Of a DNA stretch of 64,000 nt, positions 1 to 10,501 are shown one piece after another. This stretch comes from Henricia sp. BOLD:AAB3569 (Eukaryota; Echinodermata; Asteroidea; Spinulosida; Echinasteridae), in the NCBI GenBank assembly GCA_037783545.1, contig JBBELK010000458.1, positions 310,001-374,000 on the forward strand. Reading direction: 5' to 3'. The notes under the pieces are model-generated. The model was not told the origin of the DNA and searched no databases. It saw only the letters and a program-made list of their open reading frames with translations. The translations under genes and the position numbers were made by a program. The stretch's first letter is position 1. Every line of letters begins with the position of its first letter.

Positions 1-61
1 CTGTTTGTGCCAAACAATTAGTGTGCCGGCACTGAGTTTTAGTTACATTTGACAATAACTC

Positions 62-78
62 GGTCGGTTTGAACGGGA
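62..78 (+). other. Weak CENP-B-box-like motif (GAACGGG units)
   Basis: GGTCGGTTTGAACGGGA matches seven of the nine conserved positions of the mammalian CENP-B box core nTTCGnnnnAnnCGGGn, failing at the first T and at the central A. The GTTCGG...GAACTGG units also match seven of nine, but with different mismatches. A match of this quality is expected by chance about once in every two searches of a 209-bp unit on both strands, so it is weak evidence. It overlaps the left arm of the GAAA hairpin. Confidence 0.25.
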
Positions 79-182
79 AACAGTTCAAATTTGCAGTATA
101 CGTTTGCGATGTAGTTCTGTTTAAGCAGAACAAATGCGAAGCTTGTCTGGAAATTCTTTCAGCTCCAAAATTGCGATCATAC

Positions 183-213
183 CAGACGCAGTGTTCTCCG
201 AAAGCGGCGTCTG
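183..213. repeat. 7-bp inverted repeat with 17-bp spacer (GCGGCG units)
   Basis: CAGACGC at 183-189 is the reverse complement of GCGTCTG at 207-213, with 17 bases between. The full 7-bp match exists only in units with the GCGGCGTCTG variant; others keep a 5-bp CAGAC/GTCTG core. The element lies inside the segment where all common length variants arise, and the 184-, 192- and 190-bp deletions each remove one arm. Confidence 0.7.
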
Positions 214-347
214 TTTGTGCCAACAATTAGTGTGCCGGCACTCAGTTTTAGTTACATTTGACAATAACTCGGTCGGTTTGAACGGGAAACAGTTCAAATT
301 TGCAGTATACGTTTGCGATGTAGTTCTGTTTAAGCAGAAAAAATGCG

Positions 348-537
348 AAGCTTGTCTGGAAATTCCTTCAGCTCCAAAATTGCGATCATACCAGACGCAG
401 TGTTCTCCGAAAGCAATTAGTATGCCGACACTGAGTTTTAGCTACATTCGACAATAACTCGTTCGGTTTGAACTGGAAACAGTTGAAATTTGCAGTATAC
501 GTTTGCGATGTAGATCTGTTGAAGCAGAAAAAATGCG
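348..537. repeat. 190-bp monomer class (19-bp deletion), first of 29
   Basis: This unit lacks 19 bp between GAAAGC and AATTAG, removing the GGGGTCTG...GCCAAC segment, and is followed by TATGCCGACAC instead of TGTGCCGGCAC. The junction GAAAGCAATTAG occurs near 413, 2276, 4978, 6005, 8076, 9103, 10966, 12621, 14695, 17162, 19628, 21072, 23120, 25168, 26825, 28271, 30319, 34876, 35903, 39205, 40232, 44169, 45195, 46221, 47458, 48695, 50348, 61710 and 63992. The identical junction in all copies indicates one ancestral deletion spread by amplification. Two sub-forms are defined by the unit that follows: one has TTGAAGCAG, CCGCAAGC and TGTACC; the other has TTTAAGCAG, CCGAAAGC and TGTGCC. Confidence 0.93.
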
Positions 538-630
538 AAGCTTGTCTGGAAATTCCTTCAGCTCCAAAATACCGATCATACCAGACGCAGTGTTCTCCGC
601 AAGCGGGGTCTGTTTGTACCAACAATTAGT

Positions 631-640
631 GTGCCGGCAC
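631..640. repeat. 10-bp perfect palindrome GTGCCGGCAC
   Basis: This palindrome is present once in most units. It is lost in the minority reading GTGCCAGCAC (for example near 1470 and 36752), in ATGCCGACAC or CATGCCGACAC units, and in two GTTCCGGCAC units (55789, 57190). Both central CpG changes are transition-type. No known binding factor is implied. Confidence 0.85.
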
Positions 641-675
641 TGAGTTTTAGCTACATTCGACAATAACTCGGTCGG

Positions 676-697
676 TTTGAACTGGAAACAGTTCAAA
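676..697. repeat. Perfect 9-bp hairpin with GAAA loop (present in each unit, perfect only in GAACTGG units)
   Basis: TTTGAACTG at 676-684 pairs exactly with CAGTTCAAA at 689-697 around a GAAA loop. In RNA of the plus strand two further G-U pairs could extend it outward. A second perfect example is at 1094-1115. In GAACAGG, GAACGGG and GAACCGG units one stem pair is broken. In 190-bp class units the right arm reads GTTGAAA and another pair is broken. The symmetry is direct observation; a role in DNA or RNA structure is inference. Confidence 0.85.
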
Positions 698-955
698 TTT
701 GCAGTATACGTTTGCGTTGTAGATCTGTTTAAGCAGAAAACATGCGAAGCTTGTCTGCAAATTCCTTCAGCTCCAAAATTGCGATCATACCAGACGCAGT
801 GTTCTGCGAAAGCGTGGTCTGTTTGTGCCAACAATTAGCATGCCGACACTGAGTTTTAGCTACATTCGACAATAACTCGGCCGGTTTGAACAGGAAACAG
901 TTCAAATTTGCAGTATACGTTTGCGATGTAGTTCTGTTTAAGCAGAAAACATGCG

Positions 956-1164
956 AAGCTTGTCTGGAAATTCCTTCAGCTCCAAAATTGCGATCATACC
1001 AGACGCAGTGTTCTCCGAAAGCGGGGTCTGTTTGTGCCAACAATTAGTGTGCCGGCACTGAGTTTTAGCTACATTCGACAATAACTCGTTCTGTTTGAAC
1101 TGGAAACAGTTCAAATTTGCAGTATACGTTTGCGATGTAGATCTGTTTAAGCAGACAAAATGCG
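956..1164. repeat. Representative 209-bp monomer (HindIII to HindIII)
   Basis: This unit runs from one AAGCTT to the next and has the commonest length. Landmarks in order are: AAGCTTGTCTGGAAATTCC, CAGCTCCAAAATTGCGATC, the segment ATACCAGACGCAGTG, the diagnostic GCGGGGTCTG, TGTGCCAACAATTAG, the palindrome GTGCCGGCAC, CTACATTCGACAATAACTCG, the hairpin centred on GAAA, and TGCAGTATACGTTTGCG. A typical unit contains 43 C, 49 G and 11 CpG. Because 209 is not a multiple of three, any reading frame shifts from one unit to the next. Confidence 0.97.
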
Positions 1165-1791
1165 AAGCTTGTCTGGAAATTCCTTCAGCTCCAAACTTTC
1201 GATCATACCAGACGCAGTGTTCTCCGAAAGCGGGGTCTGTTTGTGCCAACAATTAGTGTGCCGGCACTGAGTTTTAGTTACATTTGACAATAACTCGGTC
1301 GGTTTGAACGGGAAACAGTTCAAATTTGCAGTATACGTTTGCGATGTAGTTCTGTTTAAGCAGAAAAAATGCGAAGCTTGTCTGGAAATTCCTTCAGCTC
1401 CAAAATTGCGATCATACCAGACGCAGTGTTCTCCGAAAGCGGGGTCTGTTTGTGCCAACAATTAGTGTGCCAGCACTGAGTTTTAGTTACATTTGACAAT
1501 AATTCGGTCGGTTTGAACTGGAAACAGTTCAAATTTGCAGTGTACGTTTGCGATGTAGTTCTGTTTAAGCAGAACAAATGCGAAGCTTGTCTGGAAATTC
1601 CTTCAGCTCCAAAATTTCGATCATACCAGACGCAGTGTTCTGCGAAAGCGTGGTCTGTTTGTGCCAACAATTAGCATGCCGACACTGAGTTTTAGCTACA
1701 TTCGACAATAACTCGTTCGGTTTGAACTGGAAACAGTTCAAATTTGCAGTATACGTTTGCGATGTAGATCTGTTTAAGCAGACAAAATGCG

Positions 1792-2001
1792 AAGCTTGTC
1801 TGGAAATTCCTTCAGCTCCAAAATTGCGATCATACCAGACGCAGTGTTCTCCGAAAGCGTGGTCTGTTTGTGCCAAACAATTAGTGTGCCGGCACTGAGT
1901 TTTAGCTACATTCGACAATAACTCGGTCGGTTTGAACAGGAAACAGTTCAAATTTGCAGTATACGTTTGCGTTGTAGATCTGTTTAAGCAGAAAACATGC
2001 G
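1792..2001. repeat. 210-bp monomer class with CCAAAC insertion
   Basis: HindIII spacing is 210 bp because CCAACAATT is replaced by CCAAACAATT. About three dozen copies occur across the whole window, for example near 1873, 5393, 8491, 12009, 16550, 22509, 30953, 42111, 50155 and 63381. Every copy I inspected is preceded by GCGTGGTCTG. It is a distinct lineage from the other GCGTGG units, which have CTGCGAAAGC upstream and TTAGCATGCC downstream and are 209 bp long. Confidence 0.9.
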
Positions 2002-2313
2002 AAGCTTGTCTGGAAATTCCTTCAGCTCCAAAATTGCGATCATACCAGACGCAGTGTTCTCCGAAAGCGGCGTCTGTTTGTGCCAACAATTAGTGTGCCG
2101 GCACTGAGTTTTAGTTACATTTGACAATAACTCGGTCGGTTTGAACGGGAAACAGTTCAAATTTGCAGTATACGTTTGCGATGTAGTTCTGTTTAAGCAG
2201 AAAAAATGCGAAGCTTGTCTGGAAATTCCTTCAGCTCCAAAATTGCGATCATACCAGACGCAGTGTTCTCCGAAAGCAATTAGTATGCCGACACTGAGTT
2301 TTAGCTACATTCG

Positions 2314-4407
2314 ACAATAACTCGTTCGGTTTGAACTGGAAACAGTTGAAATTTGCAGTATACGTTTGCGATGTAGATCTGTTTAAGCAGAAAAAATGCG
2401 AAGCTTGTCTGGAAATTCCTTCAGCTCCAAAATACCGATCATACCAGACGCAGTGTTCTCCGAAAGCGGGGTCTGTTTGTGCCAACAATTAGTGTGCCGG
2501 CACTGAGTTTTAGCTACATTCGACAATAACTCGGTCGGTTTGAACAGGAAACAGTTCAAATTTGCAGTATACGTTTGCGATGTAGTTCTGTTTAAGCAGA
2601 AAACATGCGAAGCTTGTCTGGAAATTCCTTCAGCTCCAAAATTGCGATCATACCAGACGCAGTGTTCTCCGAAAGCGTGGTCTGTTTGTGCCAAACAATT
2701 AGTGTGCCGGCACTGAGTTTTAGTTACATTTGACAATAACTCGGTCGGTTTGAACGGGAAACAGTTCAAATTTGCAGTATACGTTTGCGATGTAGTTCTG
2801 TTTAAGCAGAAAAAATGCGAAGCTTGTCTGGAAATTCCTTCAGCTCCAAAATTGCGATCATACCAGACGCAGTGTTCTCCGAAAGCGGGGTCTGTTTGTG
2901 CCAACAATTAGTGTGCCGGCACTGAGTTTTAGCTACATTCGACAATAACTCGGCCGGTTTGAACAGGAAACAGTTCAAATTTGCAGTATACGTTTGCGAT
3001 GTAGTTCTGTTTAAGCAGAAAACATGCGAAGCTTGTCTGGAAATTCCTTCAGCTCCAAAATTGCGATCATACCAGACGCAGTGTTCTCCGAAAGCGTGGT
3101 CTGTTTGTGCCAAACAATTAGTGTGCCGGCACTGAGTTTTAGTTACATTTGACAATAACTCGGTCGGTTTGAACGGGAAACAGTTCAAAATTGCAGTATA
3201 CGTTTGCGATGTAGTTCTGTTTAAGCAGAACAAATGCGAAGCTTGTCTGGAAATTCTTTCAGCTCCAAAATTGCGATCATACCAGACGCAGTGTTCTCCG
3301 AAAGCGGCGTCTGTTTGTGCCAACAATTAGTGTGCCGGCACTGAGTTTTAGTTACATTTGACAATAACTCGTTCGGTTTGAACTGGAAACAGTTGAAATT
3401 TGCAGTATACGTTTGCGATGTAGATCTGTTTAAGCAGAAAAAATGCGAAGCTTGTCTGGAAATTCCTTCAGCTCCAAAATACCGATCATACCAGACGCAG
3501 TGTTCTCCGAAAGCGGGGTCTGTTTGTGCCAACAATTAGTGTGCCGGCACTGAGTTTTAGCTACATTCGACAATAACTCGGTCGGTTTGAACAGGAAACA
3601 GTTCAAATTTGCAGTATACGTTTGCGATGTAGTTCTGTTTAAGCAGAAAACATGCGAAGCTTGTCTGGAAATTCCTTCAGCTCCAAAATTGCGATCATAC
3701 CAGACGCAGTGTTCTCCGAAAGCGTGGTCTGTTTGTGCCAAACAATTAGTGTGCCGGCACTGAGTTTTAGTTACATTTGACAATAACTCGGTCGGTTTGA
3801 ACGGGAAACAGTTCAAATTTGCAGTATACGTTTGCGATGTAGTTCTGTTTAAGCAGAAAAAATGCGAAGCTTGTCTGGAAATTCCTTCAGCTCCAAAATT
3901 GCGATCATACCAGACGCAGTGTTCTCCGAAAGCGGGGTCTGTTTGTGCCAACAATTAGTGTGCCGGCACTGAGTTTTAGCTACATTCGACAATAACTCGG
4001 CCGGTTTGAACAGGAAACAGTTCAAATTTGCAGTATACGTTTGCGATGTAGTTCTGTTTAAGCAGAAAACATGCGAAGCTTGTCTGGAAATTCCTTCAGC
4101 TCCAAAATTGCGATCATACCAGACGCAGTGTTCTCCGAAAGCGTGGTCTGTTTGTGCCAAACAATTAGTGTGCCGGCACTGAGTTTTAGTTACATTTGAC
4201 AATAACTCGGTCGGTTTGAACGGGAAACAGTTCAAAATTGCAGTATACGTTTGCGATGTAGTTCTGTTTAAGCAGAACAAATGCGAAGCTTGTCTGGAAA
4301 TTCTTTCAGCTCCAAAATTGCGATCATACCAGACGCAGTGTTCTCCGAAAGCGGCGTCTGTTTGTGCCAACAATTAGTGTGCCGGCACTGAGTTTTAGTT
4401 ACATTTG
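2314..4407. repeat. 1047-bp HOR, two tandem copies (5 units each)
   Basis: Copy 1 is about 2314-3360 and copy 2 about 3361-4407. Each has three 209-bp and two 210-bp units. Diagnostic variants match at a constant 1047-bp offset, including a private CAAAATTGC change (3188 and 4235) and two CCAAAC units. The match ends near 4416, where TCGTTCGG in one copy faces TCGGTCGG in the other. Confidence 0.85.
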
Positions 4408-7400
4408 ACAATAACTCGGTCGGTTTGAACGGGAAACAGTTCAAATTTGCAGTATACGTTTGCGATGTAGTTCTGTTTAAGCAGAACAAATGCGAAGCTT
4501 GTCTGGAAATTCTTTCAGCTCCAAAATTTCGATCATACTAGACGCAGTGTTCTCCGAAAGCGGGGTCTGTTTGTGCCAACAATTAGTGTGCCGGCACTGA
4601 GTTTTAGCTACATTCGACAATAACTCGGTCGGTTTGAACAGGAAACAGTTCAAATTTGCAGTATACGTTTGCGTTGTAGATCTGTTTAAGCAGAAAACAT
4701 GCGAAGCTTGTCTGGAAATTCCTTCAGCTCCAAAATTGCGATCATACCAGACGCAGTGTTCTCCGAAAGCGGCGTCTGTTTGTGCCAACAATTAGTGTGC
4801 CGGCACTGAGTTTTAGTTACATTTGACAATAACTCGGTCGGTTTGAACGGGAAACAGTTCAAATTTGCAGTATACGTTTGCGATGTAGTTCTGTTTAAGC
4901 AGAAACAATGCGAAGCTTGTCTGGAAATTCCTTCAGCTCCAAAATTGCGATCATACCAGACGCAGTGTTCTCCGAAAGCAATTAGTATGCCGACACTGAG
5001 TTTTAGCTACATTCGACAATAACTCGTTCGGTTTGAACTGGAAACAGTTGAAATTTGCAGTATACGTTTGCGATGTAGATCTGTTTAAGCAGAAAAAATG
5101 CGAAGCTTGTCTGGAAATTCCTTCAGCTCCAAAATACCGATCATACCAGACGCAGTGTTCTCCGAAAGCGGGGTCTGTTTGTGCCAACAATTAGTGTGCC
5201 GGCACTGAGTTTTAGCTACATTCGACAATAACTCGGCCGGTTTGAACAGGAAACAGTTCAAATTTGCAGTATACGTTTGCGATGTAGTTCTGTTTAAGCA
5301 GAAAACATGCGAAGCTTGTCTGGAAATTCCTTCAGCTCCAAAATTGCGATCATACCAGACGCAGTGTTCTCCGAAAGCGTGGTCTGTTTGTGCCAAACAA
5401 TTAGTGTGCCGGCACTGAGTTTTAGTTACATTTCACAATAACTCGGTCGGTTTGAACGGGAAACAGTTCAAATTTGCAGTATACGTTTGCGATGTAGTTC
5501 TGTTTAAGCAGAACAAATGCGAAGCTTGTCTGGAAATTCTTTCAGCTCCAAAATTTCGATCATACTAGACGCAGTGTTCTCCGAAAGCGGGGTCTGTTTG
5601 TGCCAACAATTAGTGTGCCGGCACTGAGTTTTAGCTACATTCGACAATAACTCGGTCGGTTTGAACAGGAAACAGTTCAAATTTGCAGTATACGTTTGCG
5701 TTGTAGATCTGTTTAAGCAGAAAACATGCGAAGCTTGTCTGGAAATTCCTTCAGCTCCAAAATTGCGATCATACCAGACGCAGTGTTCTCCGAAAGCGGC
5801 GTCTGTTTGTGCCAACAATTAGTGTGCCGGCACTCAGTTTTAGTTACATTTGACAATAACTCGGTCGGTTTGAACGGGAAACAGTTCAAATTTGCAGTAT
5901 ACGTTTGCGATGTAGTTCTGTTTAAGCAGAAAAAATGCGAAGCTTGTCTGGAAATTCCTTCAGCTCCAAAATTGCGATCATACCAGACGCAGTGTTCTCC
6001 GAAAGCAATTAGTATGCCGACACTGAGTTTTAGCTACATTCGACAATAACTCGTTCGGTTTGAACTGGAAACAGTTGAAATTTGCAGTATACGTTTGCGA
6101 TGTAGATCTGTTGAAGCAGAAAAAATGCGAAGCTTGTCTGGAAATTCCTTCAGCTCCAAAATACCGATCATACCAGACGCAGTGTTCTCCGCAAGCGGGG
6201 TCTGTTTGTACCAACAATTAGTGTGCCGGCACTGAGTTTTAGCTACATTCGACAATAACTCGGTCGGTTTGAACTGGAAACAGTTCAAATTTGCAGTATA
6301 CGTTTGCGTTGTAGATCTGTTGAAGCAGAAAACATGCGAAGCTTGTCTGCAAATTCCTTCAGCTCCAAAATTGCGATCATACCAGACGCAGTGTTCTGCG
6401 AAAGCGTGGTCTGTTTGTGCCAACAATTAGCATGCCGACACTGAGTTTTAGCTACATTCGACAATAACTCGGCCGGTTTGAACAGGAAACAGTTCAAATT
6501 TGCAGTATACGTTTGCGATGTAGTTCTGTTTAAGCAGAAAACATGCGAAGCTTGTCTGGAAATTCCTTCAGCTCCAAAATTGCGATCATACCAGACGCAG
6601 TGTTCTCCGAAAGCGGGGTCTGTTTGTGCCAACAATTAGTGTGCCGGCACTGAGTTTTAGCTACATTCGACAATAACTCGTTCTGTTTGAACTGGAAACA
6701 GTTCAAATTTGCAGTATACGTTTGCGATGTAGATCTGTTTAAGCAGACAAAATGCGAAGCTTGTCTGGAAATTCCTTCAGCTCCAAACTTTCGATCATAC
6801 CAGACGCAGTGTTCTCCGAAAGCGGGGTCTGTTTGTGCCAACAATTAGTGTGCCGGCACTGAGTTTTAGTTACATTTGACAATAACTCGGTCGGTTTGAA
6901 CGGGAAACAGTTCAAATTTGCAGTATACGTTTGCGATGTAGTTCTGTTTAAGCAGAAAAAATGCGAAGCTTGTCTGGAAATTCCTTCAGCTCCAAAATTG
7001 CGATCATACCAGACGCAGTGTTCTCCGAAAGCGGGGTCTGTTTGTGCCAACAATTAGTGTGCCAGCACTGAGTTTTAGTTACATTTGACAATAATTCGGT
7101 CGGTTTGAACTGGAAACAGTTCAAATTTGCAGTGTACGTTTGCGATGTAGTTCTGTTTAAGCAGAACAAATGCGAAGCTTGTCTGGAAATTCCTTCAGCT
7201 CCAAAATTTCGATCATACCAGACGCAGTGTTCTGCGAAAGCGTGGTCTGTTTGTGCCAACAATTAGCATGCCGACACTGAGTTTTAGCTACATTCGACAA
7301 TAACTCGTTCGGTTTGAACTGGAAACAGTTCAAATTTGCAGTATACGTTTGCGATGTAGATCTGTTTAAGCAGACAAAATGCGAAGCTTGTCTGGAAATT

Positions 7401-10400
7401 CCTTCAGCTCCAAAATTGCGATCATACCAGACGCAGTGTTCTCCGAAAGCGGCGTCTGTTTGTGCCAACAATTAGTGTGCCGGCACTGAGTTTTAGTTAC
7501 ATTTGACAATAACTCGGTCGGTTTGAACGGGAAACAGTTCAAATTTGCAGTATACGTTTGCGATGTAGTTCTGTTTAAGCAGAACAAATGCGAAGCTTGT
7601 CTGGAAATTCTTTCAGCTCCAAAATTTCGATCATACTAGACGCAGTGTTCTCCGAAAGCGGGGTCTGTTTGTGCCAACAATTAGTGTGCCGGCACTGAGT
7701 TTTAGCTACATTCGACAATAACTCGGTCGGTTTGAACAGGAAACAGTTCAAATTTGCAGTATACGTTTGCGTTGTAGATCTGTTTAAGCAGAAAACATGC
7801 GAAGCTTGTCTGGAAATTCCTTCAGCTCCAAAATTGCGATCATACCAGACGCAGTGTTCTCCGAAAGCGGCGTCTGTTTGTGCCAACAATTAGTGTGCCG
7901 GCACTGAGTTTTAGTTACATTTGACAATAACTCGGTCGGTTTGAACGGGAAACAGTTCAAATTTGCAGTATACGTTTGCGATGTAGTTCTGTTTAAGCAG
8001 AAACAATGCGAAGCTTGTCTGGAAATTCCTTCAGCTCCAAAATTGCGATCATACCAGACGCAGTGTTCTCCGAAAGCAATTAGTATGCCGACACTGAGTT
8101 TTAGCTACATTCGACAATAACTCGTTCGGTTTGAACTGGAAACAGTTGAAATTTGCAGTATACGTTTGCGATGTAGATCTGTTTAAGCAGAAAAAATGCG
8201 AAGCTTGTCTGGAAATTCCTTCAGCTCCAAAATACCGATCATACCAGACGCAGTGTTCTCCGAAAGCGGGGTCTGTTTGTGCCAACAATTAGTGTGCCGG
8301 CACTGAGTTTTAGCTACATTCGACAATAACTCGGCCGGTTTGAACAGGAAACAGTTCAAATTTGCAGTATACGTTTGCGATGTAGTTCTGTTTAAGCAGA
8401 AAACATGCGAAGCTTGTCTGGAAATTCCTTCAGCTCCAAAATTGCGATCATACCAGACGCAGTGTTCTCCGAAAGCGTGGTCTGTTTGTGCCAAACAATT
8501 AGTGTGCCGGCACTGAGTTTTAGTTACATTTCACAATAACTCGGTCGGTTTGAACGGGAAACAGTTCAAATTTGCAGTATACGTTTGCGATGTAGTTCTG
8601 TTTAAGCAGAACAAATGCGAAGCTTGTCTGGAAATTCTTTCAGCTCCAAAATTTCGATCATACTAGACGCAGTGTTCTCCGAAAGCGGGGTCTGTTTGTG
8701 CCAACAATTAGTGTGCCGGCACTGAGTTTTAGCTACATTCGACAATAACTCGGTCGGTTTGAACAGGAAACAGTTCAAATTTGCAGTATACGTTTGCGTT
8801 GTAGATCTGTTTAAGCAGAAAACATGCGAAGCTTGTCTGGAAATTCCTTCAGCTCCAAAATTGCGATCATACCAGACGCAGTGTTCTCCGAAAGCGGCGT
8901 CTGTTTGTGCCAACAATTAGTGTGCCAGCACTCAGTTTTAGTTACATTTGACAATAACTCGGTCGGTTTGAACGGGAAACAGTTCAAATTTGCAGTATAC
9001 GTTTGCGATGTAGTTCTGTTTAAGCAGAAAAAATGCGAAGCTTGTCTGGAAATTCCTTCAGCTCCAAAATTGCGATCATACCAGACGCAGTGTTCTCCGA
9101 AAGCAATTAGTATGCCGACACTGAGTTTTAGCTACATTCGACAATAACTCGTTCGGTTTGAACTGGAAACAGTTGAAATTTGCAGTATACGTTTGCGATG
9201 TAGATCTGTTGAAGCAGAAAAAATGCGAAGCTTGTCTGGAAATTCCTTCAGCTCCAAAATACCGATCATACCAGACGCAGTGTTCTCCGCAAGCGGGGTC
9301 TGTTTGTACCAACAATTAGTGTGCCGGCACTGAGTTTTAGCTACATTCGACAATAACTCGGTCGGTTTGAACTGGAAACAGTTCAAATTTGCAGTATACG
9401 TTTGCGTTGTAGATCTGTTTAAGCAGAAAACATGCGAAGCTTGTCTGCAAATTCCTTCAGCTCCAAAATTGCGATCATACCAGACGCAGTGTTCTGCGAA
9501 AGCGTGGTCTGTTTGTGCCAACAATTAGCATGCCGACACTGAGTTTTAGCTACATTCGACAATAACTCGGCCGGTTTGAACAGGAAACAGTTCAAATTTG
9601 CAGTATACGTTTGCGATGTAGTTCTGTTTAAGCAGAAAACATGCGAAGCTTGTCTGGAAATTCCTTCAGCTCCAAAATTGCGATCATACCAGACGCAGTG
9701 TTCTCCGAAAGCGGGGTCTGTTTGTGCCAACAATTAGTGTGCCGGCACTGAGTTTTAGCTACATTCGACAATAACTCGTTCTGTTTGAACTGGAAACAGT
9801 TCAAATTTGCAGTATACGTTTGCGATGTAGATCTGTTTAAGCAGACAAAATGCGAAGCTTGTCTGGAAATTCCTTCAGCTCCAAACTTTCGATCATACCA
9901 GACGCAGTGTTCTCCGAAAGCGGGGTCTGTTTGTGCCAACAATTAGTGTGCCGGCACTGAGTTTTAGTTACATTTGACAATAACTCGGTCGGTTTGAACG
10001 GGAAACAGTTCAAATTTGCAGTATACGTTTGCGATGTAGTTCTGTTTAAGCAGAAAAAATGCGAAGCTTGTCTGGAAATTCCTTCAGCTCCAAAATTGCG
10101 ATCATACCAGACGCAGTGTTCTCCGAAAGCGGGGTCTGTTTGTGCCAACAATTAGTGTGCCAGCACTGAGTTTTAGTTACATTTGACAATAATTCGGTCG
10201 GTTTGAACTGGAAACAGTTCAAATTTGCAGTGTACGTTTGCGATGTAGTTCTGTTTAAGCAGAACAAATGCGAAGCTTGTCTGGAAATTCCTTCAGCTCC
10301 AAAATTTCGATCATACCAGACGCAGTGTTCTGCGAAAGCGTGGTCTGTTTGTGCCAACAATTAGCATGCCGACACTGAGTTTTAGCTACATTCGACAATA

Positions 10401-10501
10401 ACTCGTTCGGTTTGAACTGGAAACAGTTCAAATTTGCAGTATACGTTTGCGATGTAGATCTGTTTAAGCAGACAAAATGCGAAGCTTGTCTGGAAATTCC
10501 T
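4306..10501. repeat. 3098-bp tandem segmental duplication inside the array
   Basis: Copy 1 is about 4306-7403 and copy 2 about 7404-10501. Every length variant in copy 1 has a partner 3098 bp downstream (190-bp junctions 4978/8076 and 6005/9103; CCAAAC 5393/8491; CACTCAG near 5833/8931). Only scattered differences were noticed, for example TTGAAGCAG near 6319 versus TTTAAGCAG, and GTGCCGGCACTC versus GTGCCAGCACTC. It contains the 1027-bp HOR, so an older HOR was copied as part of a larger block. Confidence 0.87.
4380..6433. repeat. 1027-bp HOR, two partly diverged tandem copies
   Basis: Units of 209, 209, 190, 209 and 210 bp recur with a 1027-bp offset. The CATACTAGACG marker at about 4534 recurs at about 5561. 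The copies differ in the 190-bp unit sub-form (CCGAAAGC/TGTGCC versus CCGCAAGC/TGTACC) and at the AAACAATG/AAAAAATG site, so this is an older or recombined duplication. The same 5-unit arrangement recurs at 7478-9530. Confidence 0.75.

Larger units (their letters stand above)
160..2950. repeat. Dispersed copy of the block at 8850-11640 (offset 8690)
   Basis: Variant order matches from about 160 to about 2950 at a constant 8690-bp offset: 190-bp junctions at 413/9103 and 2276/10966, CCAAAC units at 1873/10563, and the AATTCGG variant. The first ~1.7 kb also matches 5752-7442 at offset 5592. The match ends where TCGGCCGG here faces TCGGTCGG in the partner. Confidence 0.82.

Noticed and set aside
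32..80. Bacterial-type promoter (TTGACA in ACATTTGACAATAACTC)
   Set aside because: TTGACA is present in one subfamily, but there is no TATAAT-like element at the right distance and the context is eukaryotic satellite.
134..457. Plus-strand 107-codon open frame, repeated at 5726, 8824 and 12342
   Set aside because: It exists only where a CACTCAG variant and a 190-bp unit happen to line up. It follows the repeat, has no start context or neighbours, and identical text elsewhere in the array is interrupted by stops.
620..680. CENP-B box starting at TTCG in CATTCGACAATAACTCGG
   Set aside because: The spacing to the next CGG is nine bases rather than seven and the central A is missing, so it does not fit the motif.
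442..834. Recurrent minus-strand 104-, 130- and 174-codon frames across the window
   Set aside because: They overlap one another every 209 bp in shifting frames and cover the whole array, as expected for any stop-poor tandem repeat. None is supported as a gene.
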